NCBI RefSeq assembly: GCF_900101615.1
Contig: NZ_FMZX01000008.1
Location: forward strand, 113,217-177,216
Origin: Belnapia rosea
GTDB lineage: Bacteria > Pseudomonadota > Alphaproteobacteria > Acetobacterales > Acetobacteraceae
Direction of reading: 5' to 3'
Length of the DNA stretch: 64,000 nucleotides
Shown: piece after piece, positions 1 to 9,524 of the stretch
How the letters are laid out: the number at the start of each line of letters is the position of its first letter
Position numbering within the stretch: the stretch's first letter is position 1
Notes under the pieces: generated by a model
The model's database searches: none
The model's input: the letters and a program-made list of their open reading frames with translations, nothing else
Told to the model about the DNA's origin: nothing
Program-made: the position numbers and the translations under genes

Positions 1-309
1 ACGACCTCGGATGCGCACAACTCGCTCTACAGCCTGGCGGGCTCGCGCAACGGCACGCGCGGCGTGTTCAACAACGGCGGCTATGCCAACGCCCAGTTCG
101 ACACCCTGGTCGACCAGATCGCGGTGGAGACGGACCCGGCCAAGCGCCAGGCGATGATCAGCCAGGCGAGCAAGATCCTGCAGGACGATGTCGCCTACAT
201 CCCGCTGCACCAGCAGCAGATCGTCTGGGCGGCGCGGCAGGGCGTCGAGGTGCCGCAGACGGCGGACAACTACATCCAGCTCCGCTTCGTGCGGATGCCG
301 GCGCGATAA
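1..309 (+). CDS. C-terminal part of a peptide-type ABC transporter substrate-binding protein
   Basis: The reading frame is open from the first base, so the gene starts outside the window and only about 102 C-terminal residues are visible. The tail has the look of the family 5 (DppA/OppA/NikA-like) periplasmic binding proteins: a segment NGGYANAQFDTLVDQ, then a helix rich in D-P-A-K-R-Q, then DDVAYIPLHQQQIVWAARQGV, a usual ending in which the protein describes its binding pocket just before the stop. The protein would deliver a peptide or similar solute to an inner-membrane ABC permease, which is not visible here. A strong hairpin with a T-rich tail follows the stop codon and separates it from the convergent downstream gene. 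Family assignment is good; the substrate cannot be told. Confidence 0.85.
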   Translation, partial: TTSDAHNSLYSLAGSRNGTRGVFNNGGYANAQFDTLVDQIAVETDPAKRQAMISQASKILQDDVAYIPLHQQQIVWAARQGVEVPQTADNYIQLRFVRMPAR

Positions 310-320
310 GGCGAAGTCGG

Positions 321-352
321 GCCCGGGGAGCCTTCTCCCCGGGCCTTCTTTT
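321..352 (+). terminator. Rho-independent terminator
   Basis: A perfect 10-bp stem (GCCCGGGGAG, loop CCTT, CTCCCCGGGC) is followed by CTTCTTTT. It lies between the stop of the binding-protein gene and the end of the convergent DctP gene. The T-rich tail fits termination of the plus-strand transcript. Confidence 0.85.
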
Positions 353-1428
353 CAGCTCCGCTCCGCGATGGCGAGGAAGTTGGCGCTGCTGTCCTCCGCC
401 ACCCGGAACCAGCCCTGCACGTCGCGGCGGAAGCGGTCCCAATGCGCATGCACCCGCTTGAAGCGCGGGTTGCGCTCGCCGATCTCGGCATAGGTGTCCT
501 GCGTCGCCTTGTGGCAGGCCGCCAGCACCTCCCGCGGATAGGCGCGGAGCTGGGTGCCGCCGGCGATGAGCCGCCGCAGGGCCTGCATGTTCAGCATGTC
601 GTAGCGCGAGAGGCTCCAGACGGTGGTCTCGCCCGTCACCACCTCCAGCACCTGCTGGTACTGCTTCGGCAGCGCCTCCCAGGCGCGGGTATTGACCATC
701 AGCTCGCTCTGCGAGCAGGCCTCCCACCAGCCCGGGTAGTAGTAGTAGGGCGCGACGCGGGCGAGGCCGAGCTTCTCGTCGTCATGCGGCCCGACCCATT
801 CGGCGCCATCCACCACGCCGCGCTCGAGCGCCGGGTAGATATCCGCCGCGCCGAGCTGCTGCGCGACGACGCCGAGCTTGGTCAGCACCGTCCCGGCGAT
901 GCCGGCGATGCGGAATTTCAGCCCGTTCAGGTCCTGCACGGTGCGGATCTCCTTCCGCAGCCAGCCACCCATCTGCGCGCCGGTATTACTGCAGGGCAAC
1001 GCCACCACCCCCTGGTCACGATAGACCTCCTGCATCAGCTCGGCACCGCCGCCATGATGGATCCAGGCCAGGTGCTGGCGGGCATTCAGGCCGAAGGGCA
1101 TGACCGTGCCGAAGCCGAGGGTCGGGTCCTTGCCGATATAGTAGTAGGCGGCGGTATAGCCGCACTCCACCGTGCCCCCGCCGACCGCATCCATCACCTG
1201 CAGCGCCGGCACCAGCTCCCCGGCGGCGAAGGGACGGATCTGGAAGGCGCCGCCGGTCAGCTCGGCGACGCGGCGGGAGATCATCTCCTGCACGCCCCAG
1301 AGCACATCCGTCGATTTCGGGAAGCTTCCGGCCGAGCGCCACAGGATCTGCGGCTGGGCGGAGGCAAGGCTCGGGGCAGCGAGCACCGGCGCGGCGGCGC
1401 CCGCGGCCAGAAGGCCACGGCGATTCAT
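352..1428 (-). CDS. TRAP transporter DctP-type solute-binding protein (paralogue 1)
   Basis: A 358-residue exported protein of the DctP family. The start chosen is the ATG at 1428, preceded by GGGAGAG, because it gives a compact signal sequence beginning MNRRGLLAAGAAAP and ending SLASA-QP; the open frame extends further upstream without a signal. Family features include the ELVPALQVMDAVGGGTVECGYTA segment, where a gating loop meets the ligand, and the GLKFRIAG and GVVDGAEWVGP segments. Family members bind carboxylates, keto acids or sulfonates in the periplasm and hand them to a DctQM permease; no permease gene is next to it. It is closely related to the following gene, so the pair arose by tandem duplication. 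The two probably differ in ligand. Confidence 0.88.
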   Translation of the reverse strand: MNRRGLLAAGAAAPVLAAPSLASAQPQILWRSAGSFPKSTDVLWGVQEMISRRVAELTGGAFQIRPFAAGELVPALQVMDAVGGGTVECGYTAAYYYIGKDPTLGFGTVMPFGLNARQHLAWIHHGGGAELMQEVYRDQGVVALPCSNTGAQMGGWLRKEIRTVQDLNGLKFRIAGIAGTVLTKLGVVAQQLGAADIYPALERGVVDGAEWVGPHDDEKLGLARVAPYYYYPGWWEACSQSELMVNTRAWEALPKQYQQVLEVVTGETTVWSLSRYDMLNMQALRRLIAGGTQLRAYPREVLAACHKATQDTYAEIGERNPRFKRVHAHWDRFRRDVQGWFRVAEDSSANFLAIAERS

Positions 1429-1524
1429 ACGGGGACTCTCCCTATCGGTCTTGCTGGCCACTCTCGGACGGGCGGCCTGCATCAAGTCTAGCCAGGGAAA
1501 GCGGGAACGACGAAGGCGAAATCA

Positions 1525-1552
1525 GCGAAGGTGGCACCCATGCCACCTTCGC
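1525..1552 (-). terminator. Perfect 12-bp stem-loop between the two DctP genes
   Basis: GCGAAGGTGGCA, loop CCCA, TGCCACCTTCGC: a perfect 12-bp inverted repeat in the gap between the two tandem binding-protein genes. On the minus strand it follows the 3' end of the upstream paralogue. There is only a short T stretch after it, so it may terminate transcription, stabilise mRNA, or do both. Confidence 0.5.
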
Positions 1553-1629
1553 CATGCGCCCGGAGTAACCTGCTCGCTACCACACAGCAGGCCGGAGCCT
1601 CCTCCGTGAGCCAGTAGGGTGACGAAGGC

Positions 1630-2721
1630 CTATCGCTGCGCGGTTGCCGCCGCCAGGAAGTTGCCGAGCGAGTCCTCGGCCACGCGCAGCCACTGGGTCT
1701 GTTCGAGCCGGAAGGCATCCCACTTCTCGTGAATGCGCTTGAAGCGCGGATTCTGCGCCCCGATCTCGGAATAGAGCTCCTGGCTGGCCCGGTAGCAGGC
1801 GGTCAGCACATCGCGCGGGAAGCCGCGGAGCTGGGTGCCGGAGGCGATGAGCCGGCGCAGCGCCGCCGGGTTCAGCACGTCGTAGCGCGCCGCCATCCAG
1901 TGCCAGCTCTCGGTGCAGGCGGCATTCAGCACGGCCTTGTACTGCGAGGGCAGTTCCTCATAGGCCTTGGCATTCACCATCAGGTCGATCGAGGGCGAAT
2001 ACTCCCACCAGCCTGGATAGTAGTAGTACTGGGCGACGCGGTTGAAGCCGAGCTTCTCGTCGTCATAGGGCCCGACCCATTCGGCGCCGTCGATGACGCC
2101 ACGCTCCAGCGCCGGGTAGATGTCCGGACCGCCGATCTGCTGCGTCACCACGCCGAGCTTGCCGAGGACATTGCCGCCATAGCCGGCGATGCGGAACTTC
2201 AGCCCCTTCAGATCCTCGACCGACTTGATCTCCTTCCTGAACCAGCCGCCCATCTGCGCCGCGGTGTTGCCGGCCGGGATGCCGACCACGCCCTGGTCGC
2301 GATAGACCTCGGCATAGAGCTCCCGCGCTCCACCATGGGTCAGCCAGGCCCAGTGCTGGCGCGAGGACAGGCCGAAGGGCAGGCAGGTGACCAGCGCGAG
2401 CGAGGGGTCCTTGCCGAGATAGTAGTAGCCGCTGGTGAAGCCGCACTCGACATTGCCGTTGCCGACCGCATCCATCACCTGCAGGGCGGGGACCAGCTCG
2501 CCAGGGCCGAAGACCTGGATCTGGAAGGCCCCGTCGGTCATTTCCGAGACACGCTTGGCGATGAATTCCTGCGTGCCGTAGAGGGTGTCGAGGGATTTCG
2601 GGAAGCTGCCCGGGCAGCGCCAGCGGATGCGCGGCTGGGCGGAGGCGAGGTTCGGCGTGGCCAGCACAGCGGCGCCGGCCGTGCCGGCGGCACCCGTCGC
2701 GATGAAGCGGCGGCGATTCAT
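1630..2721 (-). CDS. TRAP transporter DctP-type solute-binding protein (paralogue 2)
   Basis: A 363-residue protein starting at the ATG at 2721, preceded by GGGAGAG. The N-terminus MNRRRFIATGAAGTAGAAVL has a twin-arginine-like start, and the mature protein probably begins after NLASA-QP. It aligns along its full length with the downstream paralogue, sharing ELVPALQVMDAVG, GLKFRIAG, IYPALERG and DGAEWVGP. This suggests export as a folded protein and uptake of a small organic acid through a TRAP permease encoded elsewhere. Many proteobacteria carry such orphan binding proteins. The divergent neighbour is a YihU-like short-chain acid or aldehyde reductase, which could act on the imported compound, but that link is only by position. 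Confidence 0.88.
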   Translation of the reverse strand: MNRRRFIATGAAGTAGAAVLATPNLASAQPRIRWRCPGSFPKSLDTLYGTQEFIAKRVSEMTDGAFQIQVFGPGELVPALQVMDAVGNGNVECGFTSGYYYLGKDPSLALVTCLPFGLSSRQHWAWLTHGGARELYAEVYRDQGVVGIPAGNTAAQMGGWFRKEIKSVEDLKGLKFRIAGYGGNVLGKLGVVTQQIGGPDIYPALERGVIDGAEWVGPYDDEKLGFNRVAQYYYYPGWWEYSPSIDLMVNAKAYEELPSQYKAVLNAACTESWHWMAARYDVLNPAALRRLIASGTQLRGFPRDVLTACYRASQELYSEIGAQNPRFKRIHEKWDAFRLEQTQWLRVAEDSLGNFLAAATAQR

Positions 2722-2846
2722 ACGATAACTCTCCCTGGTTCGGTTTCCCTCCGGGAGATTGCGCGGAATAGGCTCATGGCGCAACGACCGAGCGTCTTTC
2801 CGGCCGCGCCACGCAATGCCAGTCTCCCGCCCCTATGGAGGGACAT

Positions 2847-3758
2847 ATGAGCGAGTCGCGCGACAAGATCGGTTTCATCGGGCTCGGGCGCATGGGGCGG
2901 GGCATGGCCTCCAGCATCCGCCGCAAGCAGCATCCGCTGACGGTGCATGACATCGCGCCGGGGCCAGTGGCGGCGCTGGAGGAGCTGGGCGCGGCCTCGG
3001 CCGGCAGCGCGGCCGCCGTGGCGCAGGCGAGCGACGTGGTGCTGACCATGCTGCCGGGGCCGAAGGAGGTCCAATCCTCGATCCTCGGGACCGACGGCAT
3101 CCTCGCCAATATCAAGCCCGGCGGGCTGGTGATGGACATGTCGACGGTCGATCCGGAGACGACGGATGCGCTCGCCGCCGCCTGTGCCGAGCGGGGCATC
3201 GGCTTCGTCGATGCACCGGTCGGGCGCCTCGCCTGGCATGCGGACCGGGGCGAGTCGCTCTTCATGGTCGGCGCCAGCGATGCCGACTTTGCCCGAGTCT
3301 CGCCGCTGCTGGAGGCGATGGGCAGCACCATCCACCATTGCGGGGGGCCGGGGACGGGCACGCGCACCAAGCTGGTCAACAACTACCTCGCCATCATCCT
3401 CTGCCAGCTGAATGCCGAGGCGCTGTCGCTCTCCGCCGCCTTCGGCCTCGACCTCGAGAAGACGCTCGAGGTGCTGCACGGCACGACGGCGACCAACGGG
3501 CAGCTCAAGGTGAACTGGCCGAACAAGGTGCTGGCCGGCGATACCGAGCCGGGCTTCGCCATCGACCTGGCGCACAAGGACCTGTCGCTGATCGTGCAGG
3601 CGGCGAATGCGGCGAAGGTGACGCTGCCGGTCGCCGCCATCACGCGGGAAGCCTTCAGCAGCGCCCGCGGCCGCGGCTGGGGGCAGAAGGATTTCTCGGC
3701 CATGCTCGATGCGCAGTGCGAGCTGGCGGGGATCAAGCCGCCGCGCTTGAAGGGCTGA
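2847..3758 (+). CDS. NAD(P)-dependent beta-hydroxyacid dehydrogenase, YihU (sulfolactaldehyde reductase)-like
   Basis: A cytosolic oxidoreductase of about 303 residues. An ATG at 2835 is also in frame, but GGAGGGA at 2837-2843 sits correctly for the ATG at 2847. The N-terminus is a Rossmann fold with the dinucleotide motif GFIGLGRMGRGMA. The substrate motif VDAPVGRLAWHADRGESLF and the catalytic-lysine segment GTGTRTKLVNNYLA follow. The later stretches WPNKVLAGDTEPGFAIDLAHKDL and ITREAFSSARGRG resemble, from memory, E. coli YihU, which reduces 3-sulfolactaldehyde. 3-Hydroxyisobutyrate and tartronate semialdehyde reductases belong to the same family and cannot be excluded. It is divergent from the TRAP binding-protein genes and followed 4 bp later by a GFA-family gene. 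Confidence 0.85.
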   Translation: MSESRDKIGFIGLGRMGRGMASSIRRKQHPLTVHDIAPGPVAALEELGAASAGSAAAVAQASDVVLTMLPGPKEVQSSILGTDGILANIKPGGLVMDMSTVDPETTDALAAACAERGIGFVDAPVGRLAWHADRGESLFMVGASDADFARVSPLLEAMGSTIHHCGGPGTGTRTKLVNNYLAIILCQLNAEALSLSAAFGLDLEKTLEVLHGTTATNGQLKVNWPNKVLAGDTEPGFAIDLAHKDLSLIVQAANAAKVTLPVAAITREAFSSARGRGWGQKDFSAMLDAQCELAGIKPPRLKG

Positions 3759-3762
3759 CCAG

Positions 3763-4173
3763 ATGGCGCCAGGGCCGGCCGTGCTGACCGGGCGGTGCCA
3801 TTGCGGCGCCATCCGCTACGAGATGCCGGCGGAGGTGCTGCACCATGCGCTGTGCCATTGCGGCGATTGCCGGCGCCATGCCGGCGCGCCGATGGTGGCC
3901 TGGGCGATGGTGCCGGCCGGGCAGCTCAAGGTCACCGGCCAGCCGAAGGTGTACCGCTCCTCCGACCATGGACGGCGGCATTTCTGCGAGAAATGCGGCA
4001 CGGGCCTGTTCTACGTCAACGAGGCCATGCTGCCCGGCATGGTCGATATCCAGACCGGCACCCTGGACGACCCCGGCGCCCTTCCGGCGCAGGCGCATAT
4101 CCAGGTGGCCGAGCGGATCGGCTGGATGGAGACCGCGCATGCGCTCCCCAGCTTCGACCGCTATCCCGGCTGA
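3763..4173 (+). CDS. GFA-family zinc-binding protein
   Basis: A 136-residue protein that starts 4 bp after the preceding reductase stop, with AAGGG upstream, so the two are likely cotranscribed. The fold is that of the glutathione-dependent formaldehyde-activating (GFA/CENP-V) family, with two zinc sites formed by cysteines. Visible are G-R-C-H-C-G-A near residue 11, C-H-C-G-D-C-R-R near residue 31, and F-C-E-K-C-G-T-G-L near residue 70. Most family members have no proven enzyme activity. A detoxifying or thiol-related role is a guess from the family. Small size and complete cysteine set indicate an intact gene. Confidence 0.85.
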   Translation: MAPGPAVLTGRCHCGAIRYEMPAEVLHHALCHCGDCRRHAGAPMVAWAMVPAGQLKVTGQPKVYRSSDHGRRHFCEKCGTGLFYVNEAMLPGMVDIQTGTLDDPGALPAQAHIQVAERIGWMETAHALPSFDRYPG

Positions 4174-4180
4174 AGGCGGC

Positions 4181-4369
4181 TCAGTCGTCCCGCCCGCCCG
4201 GCGTGCTGTCCGTGACGCCGGGCGGATCGGGGTAGAGGTCGGAGGGCACCTTGGCCTTCGGGTTGGTGGTGGTGTTGCCCTGCTGGACCTTGGCCGTCGT
4301 GGTCTTGGAATTAGGGTCGGCGGTGTTCATCGGCTCCGAGGCGCCGGTGGGCTTCTGTTCCGTCATCAT
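4181..4369 (-). CDS. Small hydrophilic hypothetical protein
   Basis: A 62-residue protein rich in Thr, Lys, Pro and Asp, with no hydrophobic segment, probably disordered. The ATG at 4369 overlaps the stop codon of the upstream hydrolase (GGATGATGACG) and has AAGGA nearby, so translation is probably coupled to it. An ATG further upstream, at 4384, is also in frame. It resembles no family I recognise. Its reality rests on the overlap and on codon use like its neighbours. Confidence 0.5.
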   Translation of the reverse strand: MMTEQKPTGASEPMNTADPNSKTTTAKVQQGNTTTNPKAKVPSDLYPDPPGVTDSTPGGRDD

Positions 4370-5292
4370 CCGAAATCCTTGCATTCGAGGCGGTCGGCCG
4401 GCGTCAGCACATCCGGCATGCCCGCCAGCAGCGCCGCCCGCGCCGCGCCGTCCCCGAGCATCATGGCCCGGAGGAAGGCGACCGAGAGGGTGGCAGTGCG
4501 GGCGTGATAGGTCGGGTCCGCCCAGCGTGGGCCGGCCCCACCCTCATCGGCGAAGGCGGCATGGTTGGCCCCGGCGAGCACCGCGAGGGACTGGGGCGGG
4601 CCGCTGATCGAGCGGAAGGGCAGCTCCCGGTCCTCGGCGGAGGCGCCATCGATATAGCCGGCATCCAGCGTGCCGGTGACATGCAGCATCGGCCGGGCCA
4701 TGCGGCCGAAGGCGAAGCGGGGCGGAAGGCCACGCGGCGGAATCGGCGAGAGGGCAATGCCGGCCTTCAGCCGCGGATCGGGCAGCGCCAGCCCATGCTC
4801 GCCGCCCGGCAGGCGCTGGCCCAGCATGTGCTGCACCACCCAGGCGCCATAGGAATGGCCGGCGATCGCCAGCCGGCCGGGATCCACCCGGCCGCGCAGC
4901 GAGGGACGGCGCATGATCTCGTCGAGGGCGAAGACGCCGTCCTGCAGCCTGGCCAGCGCCTGCCCGGCATCGAGTGCCGCAGCGGACATGGCGGCGGAGA
5001 GATCGCCCCGTCCCTGCCAGACGGCGCTGTCCGTTCCCGGATGCTGGATATGGATGGCGACGAACCCCGCCTCCGCCAGTGCCCGGCCGAGATAGCCAAG
5101 CCCCTCGCGGGAGCCGCCGAGCCCGTGCGAGACCAGCACCGCGGGCGCCGGGGCCTCGTCCTCCGGCAGGCGGACCAGCACGGGCAGCGTGCGGTTGCGG
5201 GCGCCGTCGGTCCAGCTTTCCCGGGTCATCGGCGCAGCCAGCGCCGCGCAGGGCAACAGGCCGGCAAGGGCGAGGAGGCGGCGACGCTGCAT
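4366..5292 (-). CDS. Exported alpha/beta hydrolase (dienelactone-hydrolase/acetylhydrolase type)
   Basis: A 308-residue protein. The frame is open well upstream, but the ATG at 5292 gives a clear signal sequence, MQRRRLLALAGLLPCAALAA. Hydrolase landmarks follow: the oxyanion segment VLVSHGLGGSREGLGYL, the nucleophile elbow AGHSYGAW (Ser near residue 144), a late acidic segment TGTLDAGYIDG and a histidine in AGANHAAF near residue 260. It would hydrolyse an ester outside the cytoplasm; the substrate cannot be told. The protein is similar to predicted dienelactone hydrolases and platelet-activating-factor-type esterases. Its stop codon overlaps the start of the next small gene. Confidence 0.8.
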   Translation of the reverse strand: MQRRRLLALAGLLPCAALAAPMTRESWTDGARNRTLPVLVRLPEDEAPAPAVLVSHGLGGSREGLGYLGRALAEAGFVAIHIQHPGTDSAVWQGRGDLSAAMSAAALDAGQALARLQDGVFALDEIMRRPSLRGRVDPGRLAIAGHSYGAWVVQHMLGQRLPGGEHGLALPDPRLKAGIALSPIPPRGLPPRFAFGRMARPMLHVTGTLDAGYIDGASAEDRELPFRSISGPPQSLAVLAGANHAAFADEGGAGPRWADPTYHARTATLSVAFLRAMMLGDGAARAALLAGMPDVLTPADRLECKDFG

Positions 5293-5342
5293 CGGGTCCG
5301 GGCTTCGGTCACCCGGGCCGAACGCCGGCCGCCGCTGCCGGT

Positions 5343-5669
5343 TCAGGCCGCCTCGCCACCTTCGGGGCCGTAGAAGACCACCCAGGTGGCGAAATCCTCC
5401 GAGAAATCCTCGAAGCGATGCTCGGCGCCGGCAGGGGCGAAGAGCATGTCGCCGGCACGGCACGGGCTGAGCTCGTCGCCGCAGCGGAAGCGGCCATGGC
5501 CGGAGACGACGACATAGACCTCGTCCCGCCCATGCGGGGTCTGCGGGTCCACGCCATGCGGCGCGTACCAGCGCACCTCGAGCGAGCCATGGTGGAAGAT
5601 CTCGGCCGAGAGCCGGCCGGGCGCATTCGGCATCCGCGCGGCCTGGGCGGCGGGGAAGGCATGGCGCAT
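5343..5669 (-). CDS. Small single-domain cupin protein
   Basis: A 108-residue protein with the cupin beta-barrel signature. Motif 1 is seen in HGRDEVYVVVSGHGRF with its metal-binding His and Glu; motif 2 is seen in GDMLFAPAGAEHRFEDF with the second His. There is no added DNA-binding or signal domain. Small cupins of this type bind a metal and may act as isomerases, dioxygenases or sensors. It lies between the exported hydrolase and the Nudix gene on the same strand, with short gaps, so it may share their transcript. Confidence 0.8.
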   Translation of the reverse strand: MRHAFPAAQAARMPNAPGRLSAEIFHHGSLEVRWYAPHGVDPQTPHGRDEVYVVVSGHGRFRCGDELSPCRAGDMLFAPAGAEHRFEDFSEDFATWVVFYGPEGGEAA

Positions 5670-5687
5670 GGGACTGTTTCCTCGCGG

Positions 5688-6245
5688 TCAGAAGCCGATC
5701 CGGCCCGCCTTCCGCAACGCCAGGAGCAGGCCACCGACATGGTTGGCATTGCCGATCAGCCCTTCGCCCAGCCCGGCGAGCACGGTTGCCAGCGGCAAGG
5801 CTTCCAACGCGATTTCCTCGCCATGGTCCAACCGCTGCCGGCCGGAGGGCGTGGCACCCTCCGCCAGCACGACATGGACGCGGTTGCCGGCATGGGCCGG
5901 GTCGTTGCACAGGCTGGCAACGAGTTCGAAGCGGGGCGCATCATGCCCCGTCTCCTCGGCGAATTCGCGGCGGGCGGCGGCGACCGGGTCGCCCTCACCC
6001 GGCTCGACCATGCCGCCCGGCAGTTCGAGCACCGCCGCGCCGGCACCGGGGCGGAACTGGCGGACCAGCAGCAGGCGGCTATCCGGCGTCAGCGCGACGA
6101 CATTCACCCAATCCGCCCAGTCGAGCATGTACCAGGGGTCGAGCACCGCGCCGTCGCCGGTCTCCCAGGCTTCGGCGCGGAGATGGACCCAGCGGTCGCG
6201 GTGGACGGTGCGGTTGCCCGTCCGCCGCCAGGGCCGGATGGTCAC
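5688..6245 (-). CDS. Nudix hydrolase, ADP-ribose pyrophosphatase-like
   Basis: A 185-residue protein. The start chosen is the GTG at 6245, which forms a GTGA overlap with the gcvP stop; the longer open frame through gcvP is not real. The Nudix box is complete: [18 protein letters not shown] then FAEETGHD, with the two catalytic Glu residues and the Gly that shapes the loop. Upstream, [21 protein letters not shown] matches ADP-sugar pyrophosphatases. The enzyme cleaves a nucleoside diphosphate linked to another group, releasing NMP. It is translationally coupled to gcvP, but a direct link to glycine cleavage is not apparent. Confidence 0.88.
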   Translation of the reverse strand: MTIRPWRRTGNRTVHRDRWVHLRAEAWETGDGAVLDPWYMLDWADWVNVVALTPDSRLLLVRQFRPGAGAAVLELPGGMVEPGEGDPVAAARREFAEETGHDAPRFELVASLCNDPAHAGNRVHVVLAEGATPSGRQRLDHGEEIALEALPLATVLAGLGEGLIGNANHVGGLLLALRKAGRIGF

Positions 6246-9139
6246 TCCGCCGCCTGGAGGTGCATCCGCTCCGCATAGGCCTCGAGCGGGGCGCAGGTGC
6301 AGACCAGGTTGCGGTCGCCATGGACATTGTCCACGCGCTTCACCGGCGGCCAGTACTTGTGCGCCCGGACGAAGGCGAGCGGGAAGGCCGCCTCCTCCCG
6401 GCTGTAGGGATGCGCCCAGTCCGTCGCCATGACCTCGGCGGCGGTGTGGGGCGCGTTCTTCAGCGGGTTGTCGGCGCGGTCGCTGCGGCCCTGCTCCACC
6501 GCGCGGATCTCGGCGCGGATGGCGATCATGGCGTCGCAGAACCGGTCCAGCTCCTCCTTCGGCTCGCTCTCGGTGGGCTCCACCATCAGCGTGCCGGAGA
6601 CGGGCCAGGACATGGTCGGCGCGTGGTAGCCGTAATCCTGCAGCCGCTTGGCGATGTCCTCGACCAGCACGCCGCCGCCCTGCTGGAAGCCGCGGCAGTC
6701 GAGGATGCACTCATGCGCCACCATCCCGCGCAGGCCCCGGTAGAGCACGGGGAAGTGCCCCTCCAGCCGCCGGGCGATGTAGTTGGCGGAGAGGATGGCG
6801 ACCTGCGTCGCCCGCGTCAGCCCCTCGGCGCCCATCATGCGGATATAGGCGTAGGAGATGGGCAGGATCGCCGCGCTGCCGAAGGGCGCGGCCGAGACCG
6901 GGCCATAGCCCGTCGCCGGGCCCGCGCCACGATGGAAGGGATGGTTCGGCAGATGCGGCGCCAGATGCGCGGCGACGCCGATCGGCCCGACGCCCGGCCC
7001 GCCGCCGCCATGCGGGATGCAGAAGGTCTTGTGCAGGTTCAGGTGGCAGACATCGGCGCCGATGGCGGCCGGCGAGGTCAGGCCGACCTGCGCGTTCATG
7101 TTCGCCCCGTCCATGTAGACCTGGCCGCCATGGCGATGGATCAGGGCGCAGATCTCGCGGATCTGCTCCTCGAAGACGCCATGGGTGGAGGGGTAGGTCA
7201 CCATCAGCGCGGCGAGCCTGTCGGCATGCTGCGCGGCCTTGGCCTCGAGGTCCTTGAGGTCCACGTTGCCGTCGCGGTCGCAGCCGACGACGACGACCTT
7301 CATCCCCGCCATCACCGCCGAGGCTGGGTTGGTGCCATGGGCGCTGCTCGGGATGAGGCAGACATTGCGCTGGTCGTTGCCCTGGGCGCGGTGCCAGGCG
7401 CGGATGGCGAGCAGACCGGCATATTCGCCCTGGCTGCCGGCATTGGGCTGCAAGGAGACGGCCGCGAAGCCGGTGACGGCGCACAGCCAACCCTCCAGCC
7501 GCTTGATCATGGCGAAGTAGCCCTCCGCCTGATCCTCCGGCGCGAAGGGGTGGATGTCGGCGAAGCCCGGGAAGGTGACCGGGATCATCTCCGCCGTCGC
7601 GTTCAGCTTCATCGTGCAGGAACCGAGCGGGATCATGCTGCGGTTCAGCGCGACATCCTTGTCCTCGAGCCGCTTGAGGTAGCGCAGCATCGCATGCTCG
7701 GAGTGATGGCTGCGGAAGACCTCGGCGGTGAGATAGGGGCTGCGGCGGGCGAGCGCCTCGGGCAGGCTGGCCTCGGGCTGCAGCGCCTCCAGCGCAGCGC
7801 CGCCGAGCAGCTCGGCGAGGGAGGCGAGATCTTCGCGCGTCACCGTCTCGTCGAGGGCGATGGAGACGCAGCCGGTCTCTGTGCGCCAGAGGTTGAAGCC
7901 GCGCGCGACCGCGCCCTGCATCAGCGCATCGGCGCGCTCACCGGCCTCGATGGCGATGGTGTCGAAGAAGGCACCGTGGCGCAGGGTGAAGCCGCCACGC
8001 CGCGCCGCATCGGCCAGCAGCCGCGCCTGGAGGTTCACCCGCCGGGCGAGGCGCGCCAGGCCCTCGGGCCCGTGCCATACGGCATACATCCCCGCCATGA
8101 CGGCGAGCAGCACCTGGGCGGTGCAGATGTTGGAGGTCGCCTTCTCGCGGCGGATGTGCTGCTCGCGTGTCTGCAGGGCGAGGCGCATGGCCGGGTTGCC
8201 CGCCGCATCGACCGAGACGCCGACCAGCCGGCCGGGCAGCAGCCGCTTCAGCCCATCCTTCACCGCCATATAGGCGGCATGCGGCCCGCCATAGCCGAGG
8301 GGGACGCCAAAGCGCTGGGTGCTGCCGATGACGACATCGGCGCCCATCTCGCCGGGCGGCGTCAGCAGGCAGAGCGAGAGCGGATCGGCGGCGACGATGG
8401 CGAGGCCACCCGCCGCCTGCACCGCGGCGATCTCGGGCGCTAGGTCGCGCACCTCGCCGGTGGTGCCGGGATATTGCAGCAGCAGGGCGAAGGGCTTCTC
8501 CGCCTCGGCGGCCGCGGCGATGCCGGCGGGCGGGGCGACGACGACCTTGATTCCAACCGGCTCGGCGCGGGTGCGGACGACGGCGAGCGTCTGCGGGTGC
8601 AGGTCGGCCGCGACCAGCAGCGTGTCGCCCTTCCCCTTATGCGCGGCATGGGCCAGCGCCACCGCCTCGGCCGCGGCCGTGCCCTCGTCGAGGAGGGAGG
8701 CATTGGCGACCGGCAGGCCGGCCAGCTCGGCCACCATGGTCTGGAAATTGACCAGCGCCTCGAGCCGCCCCTGGGCGATCTCCGCCTGATAGGGCGTGTA
8801 GGCCGTGTACCAGCCCGGATTCTCCAGCACGTTGCGGAGGATCACCGGCGGGGTGTGGGTGCCGTGATAGCCGAGGCCGATCAGGGACTTCACCCGCTGG
8901 TTCCGCTCGCTCAGCGCACGCAGCTCGGCGATGACCTCCGCCTCGGTCGCCGGCGGCGGCAGGGCCGAGAGATCGGCGCCGGCGATGGCGGCCGGCACGG
9001 TGCGGCCGGCCATCTCCTCGAGGCTGGCCGCGCCGACGAGGCGCAGCATCTCGGTGATGTCCTCGGGCCCCGGGCCGATATGGCGGCGGGCGAATTCGGC
9101 GCCATCCTCCAGCGCCGTCAGTTCAGCGAGGATGCTCAT
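6242..9139 (-). CDS. gcvP: Glycine dehydrogenase (aminomethyl-transferring), P protein
   Basis: A 965-residue protein, the normal length for the fused form of the P protein. It decarboxylates glycine with pyridoxal phosphate and passes the aminomethyl group to the lipoyl arm of GcvH. The N-terminal half starts [17 protein letters not shown]; the C-terminal half holds the PLP lysine in [17 protein letters not shown], with the glycine-rich stretch right after it. [18 protein letters not shown] near the C-terminus is typical of the family. The ATG at 9139 forms an ATGA overlap with the gcvH stop, and the 3' end overlaps the Nudix gene. The whole unit is downstream of a glycine riboswitch. Confidence 0.97.
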   Translation of the reverse strand: MSILAELTALEDGAEFARRHIGPGPEDITEMLRLVGAASLEEMAGRTVPAAIAGADLSALPPPATEAEVIAELRALSERNQRVKSLIGLGYHGTHTPPVILRNVLENPGWYTAYTPYQAEIAQGRLEALVNFQTMVAELAGLPVANASLLDEGTAAAEAVALAHAAHKGKGDTLLVAADLHPQTLAVVRTRAEPVGIKVVVAPPAGIAAAAEAEKPFALLLQYPGTTGEVRDLAPEIAAVQAAGGLAIVAADPLSLCLLTPPGEMGADVVIGSTQRFGVPLGYGGPHAAYMAVKDGLKRLLPGRLVGVSVDAAGNPAMRLALQTREQHIRREKATSNICTAQVLLAVMAGMYAVWHGPEGLARLARRVNLQARLLADAARRGGFTLRHGAFFDTIAIEAGERADALMQGAVARGFNLWRTETGCVSIALDETVTREDLASLAELLGGAALEALQPEASLPEALARRSPYLTAEVFRSHHSEHAMLRYLKRLEDKDVALNRSMIPLGSCTMKLNATAEMIPVTFPGFADIHPFAPEDQAEGYFAMIKRLEGWLCAVTGFAAVSLQPNAGSQGEYAGLLAIRAWHRAQGNDQRNVCLIPSSAHGTNPASAVMAGMKVVVVGCDRDGNVDLKDLEAKAAQHADRLAALMVTYPSTHGVFEEQIREICALIHRHGGQVYMDGANMNAQVGLTSPAAIGADVCHLNLHKTFCIPHGGGGPGVGPIGVAAHLAPHLPNHPFHRGAGPATGYGPVSAAPFGSAAILPISYAYIRMMGAEGLTRATQVAILSANYIARRLEGHFPVLYRGLRGMVAHECILDCRGFQQGGGVLVEDIAKRLQDYGYHAPTMSWPVSGTLMVEPTESEPKEELDRFCDAMIAIRAEIRAVEQGRSDRADNPLKNAPHTAAEVMATDWAHPYSREEAAFPLAFVRAHKYWPPVKRVDNVHGDRNLVCTCAPLEAYAERMHLQAAE

Positions 9140-9513
9140 GCCTGGCTGTCCACGAAGGCGGCATAGGCGGACTCGTCCATCAGCGCACCGATGGCGGCCG
9201 GGTCCGCCGGCTCGATCTTGAAGAACCAGCCCGAGCCGGTCGGCTCGCGGTTGATGAGGCCGGGGTCGTCGGTCAGCGCCGCATTCACCTCGACGACGCG
9301 GCCGGCGATCGGCGCATAGACATCCGATGCGGCCTTCACGCTCTCGACCACGGCGATGGCCTCGCCGGCCGCGACCTCGCGCCCGACCTCGGGCAGGTCG
9401 ACGAAGACCACGTCCCCGAGGGCGTTCTGGGCATGGTCGGTGATGCCGATGGTCGCGGCATCGCCCTCGGCCTGCACCCACTCATGGTCCTGGGTGTATT
9501 TCAGCTCTGGCAT
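9136..9513 (-). CDS. gcvH: Glycine cleavage system H protein
   Basis: A 125-residue lipoyl carrier protein that shuttles the aminomethyl group between P, T and L proteins. The lipoylated lysine lies in [14 protein letters not shown], near residue 62. The typical N-terminus [13 protein letters not shown] and the C-terminal TGSGWFFKI are present. The start at 9513 is 11 bp from the gcvT stop, and the stop overlaps gcvP by four bases, so the three genes form a tight operon. The open frame continuing upstream is the shadow of gcvT. Confidence 0.97.
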   Translation of the reverse strand: MPELKYTQDHEWVQAEGDAATIGITDHAQNALGDVVFVDLPEVGREVAAGEAIAVVESVKAASDVYAPIAGRVVEVNAALTDDPGLINREPTGSGWFFKIEPADPAAIGALMDESAYAAFVDSQA

Positions 9514-9524
9514 TGGGGATGTCC

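Noticed and set aside
5786..8443. 885-codon open frame on the plus strand
   Set aside because: It lies opposite gcvP and the Nudix gene, is made of low-complexity Arg/Gly/Asp-rich sequence and has no recognisable domain. It is a GC-driven shadow.
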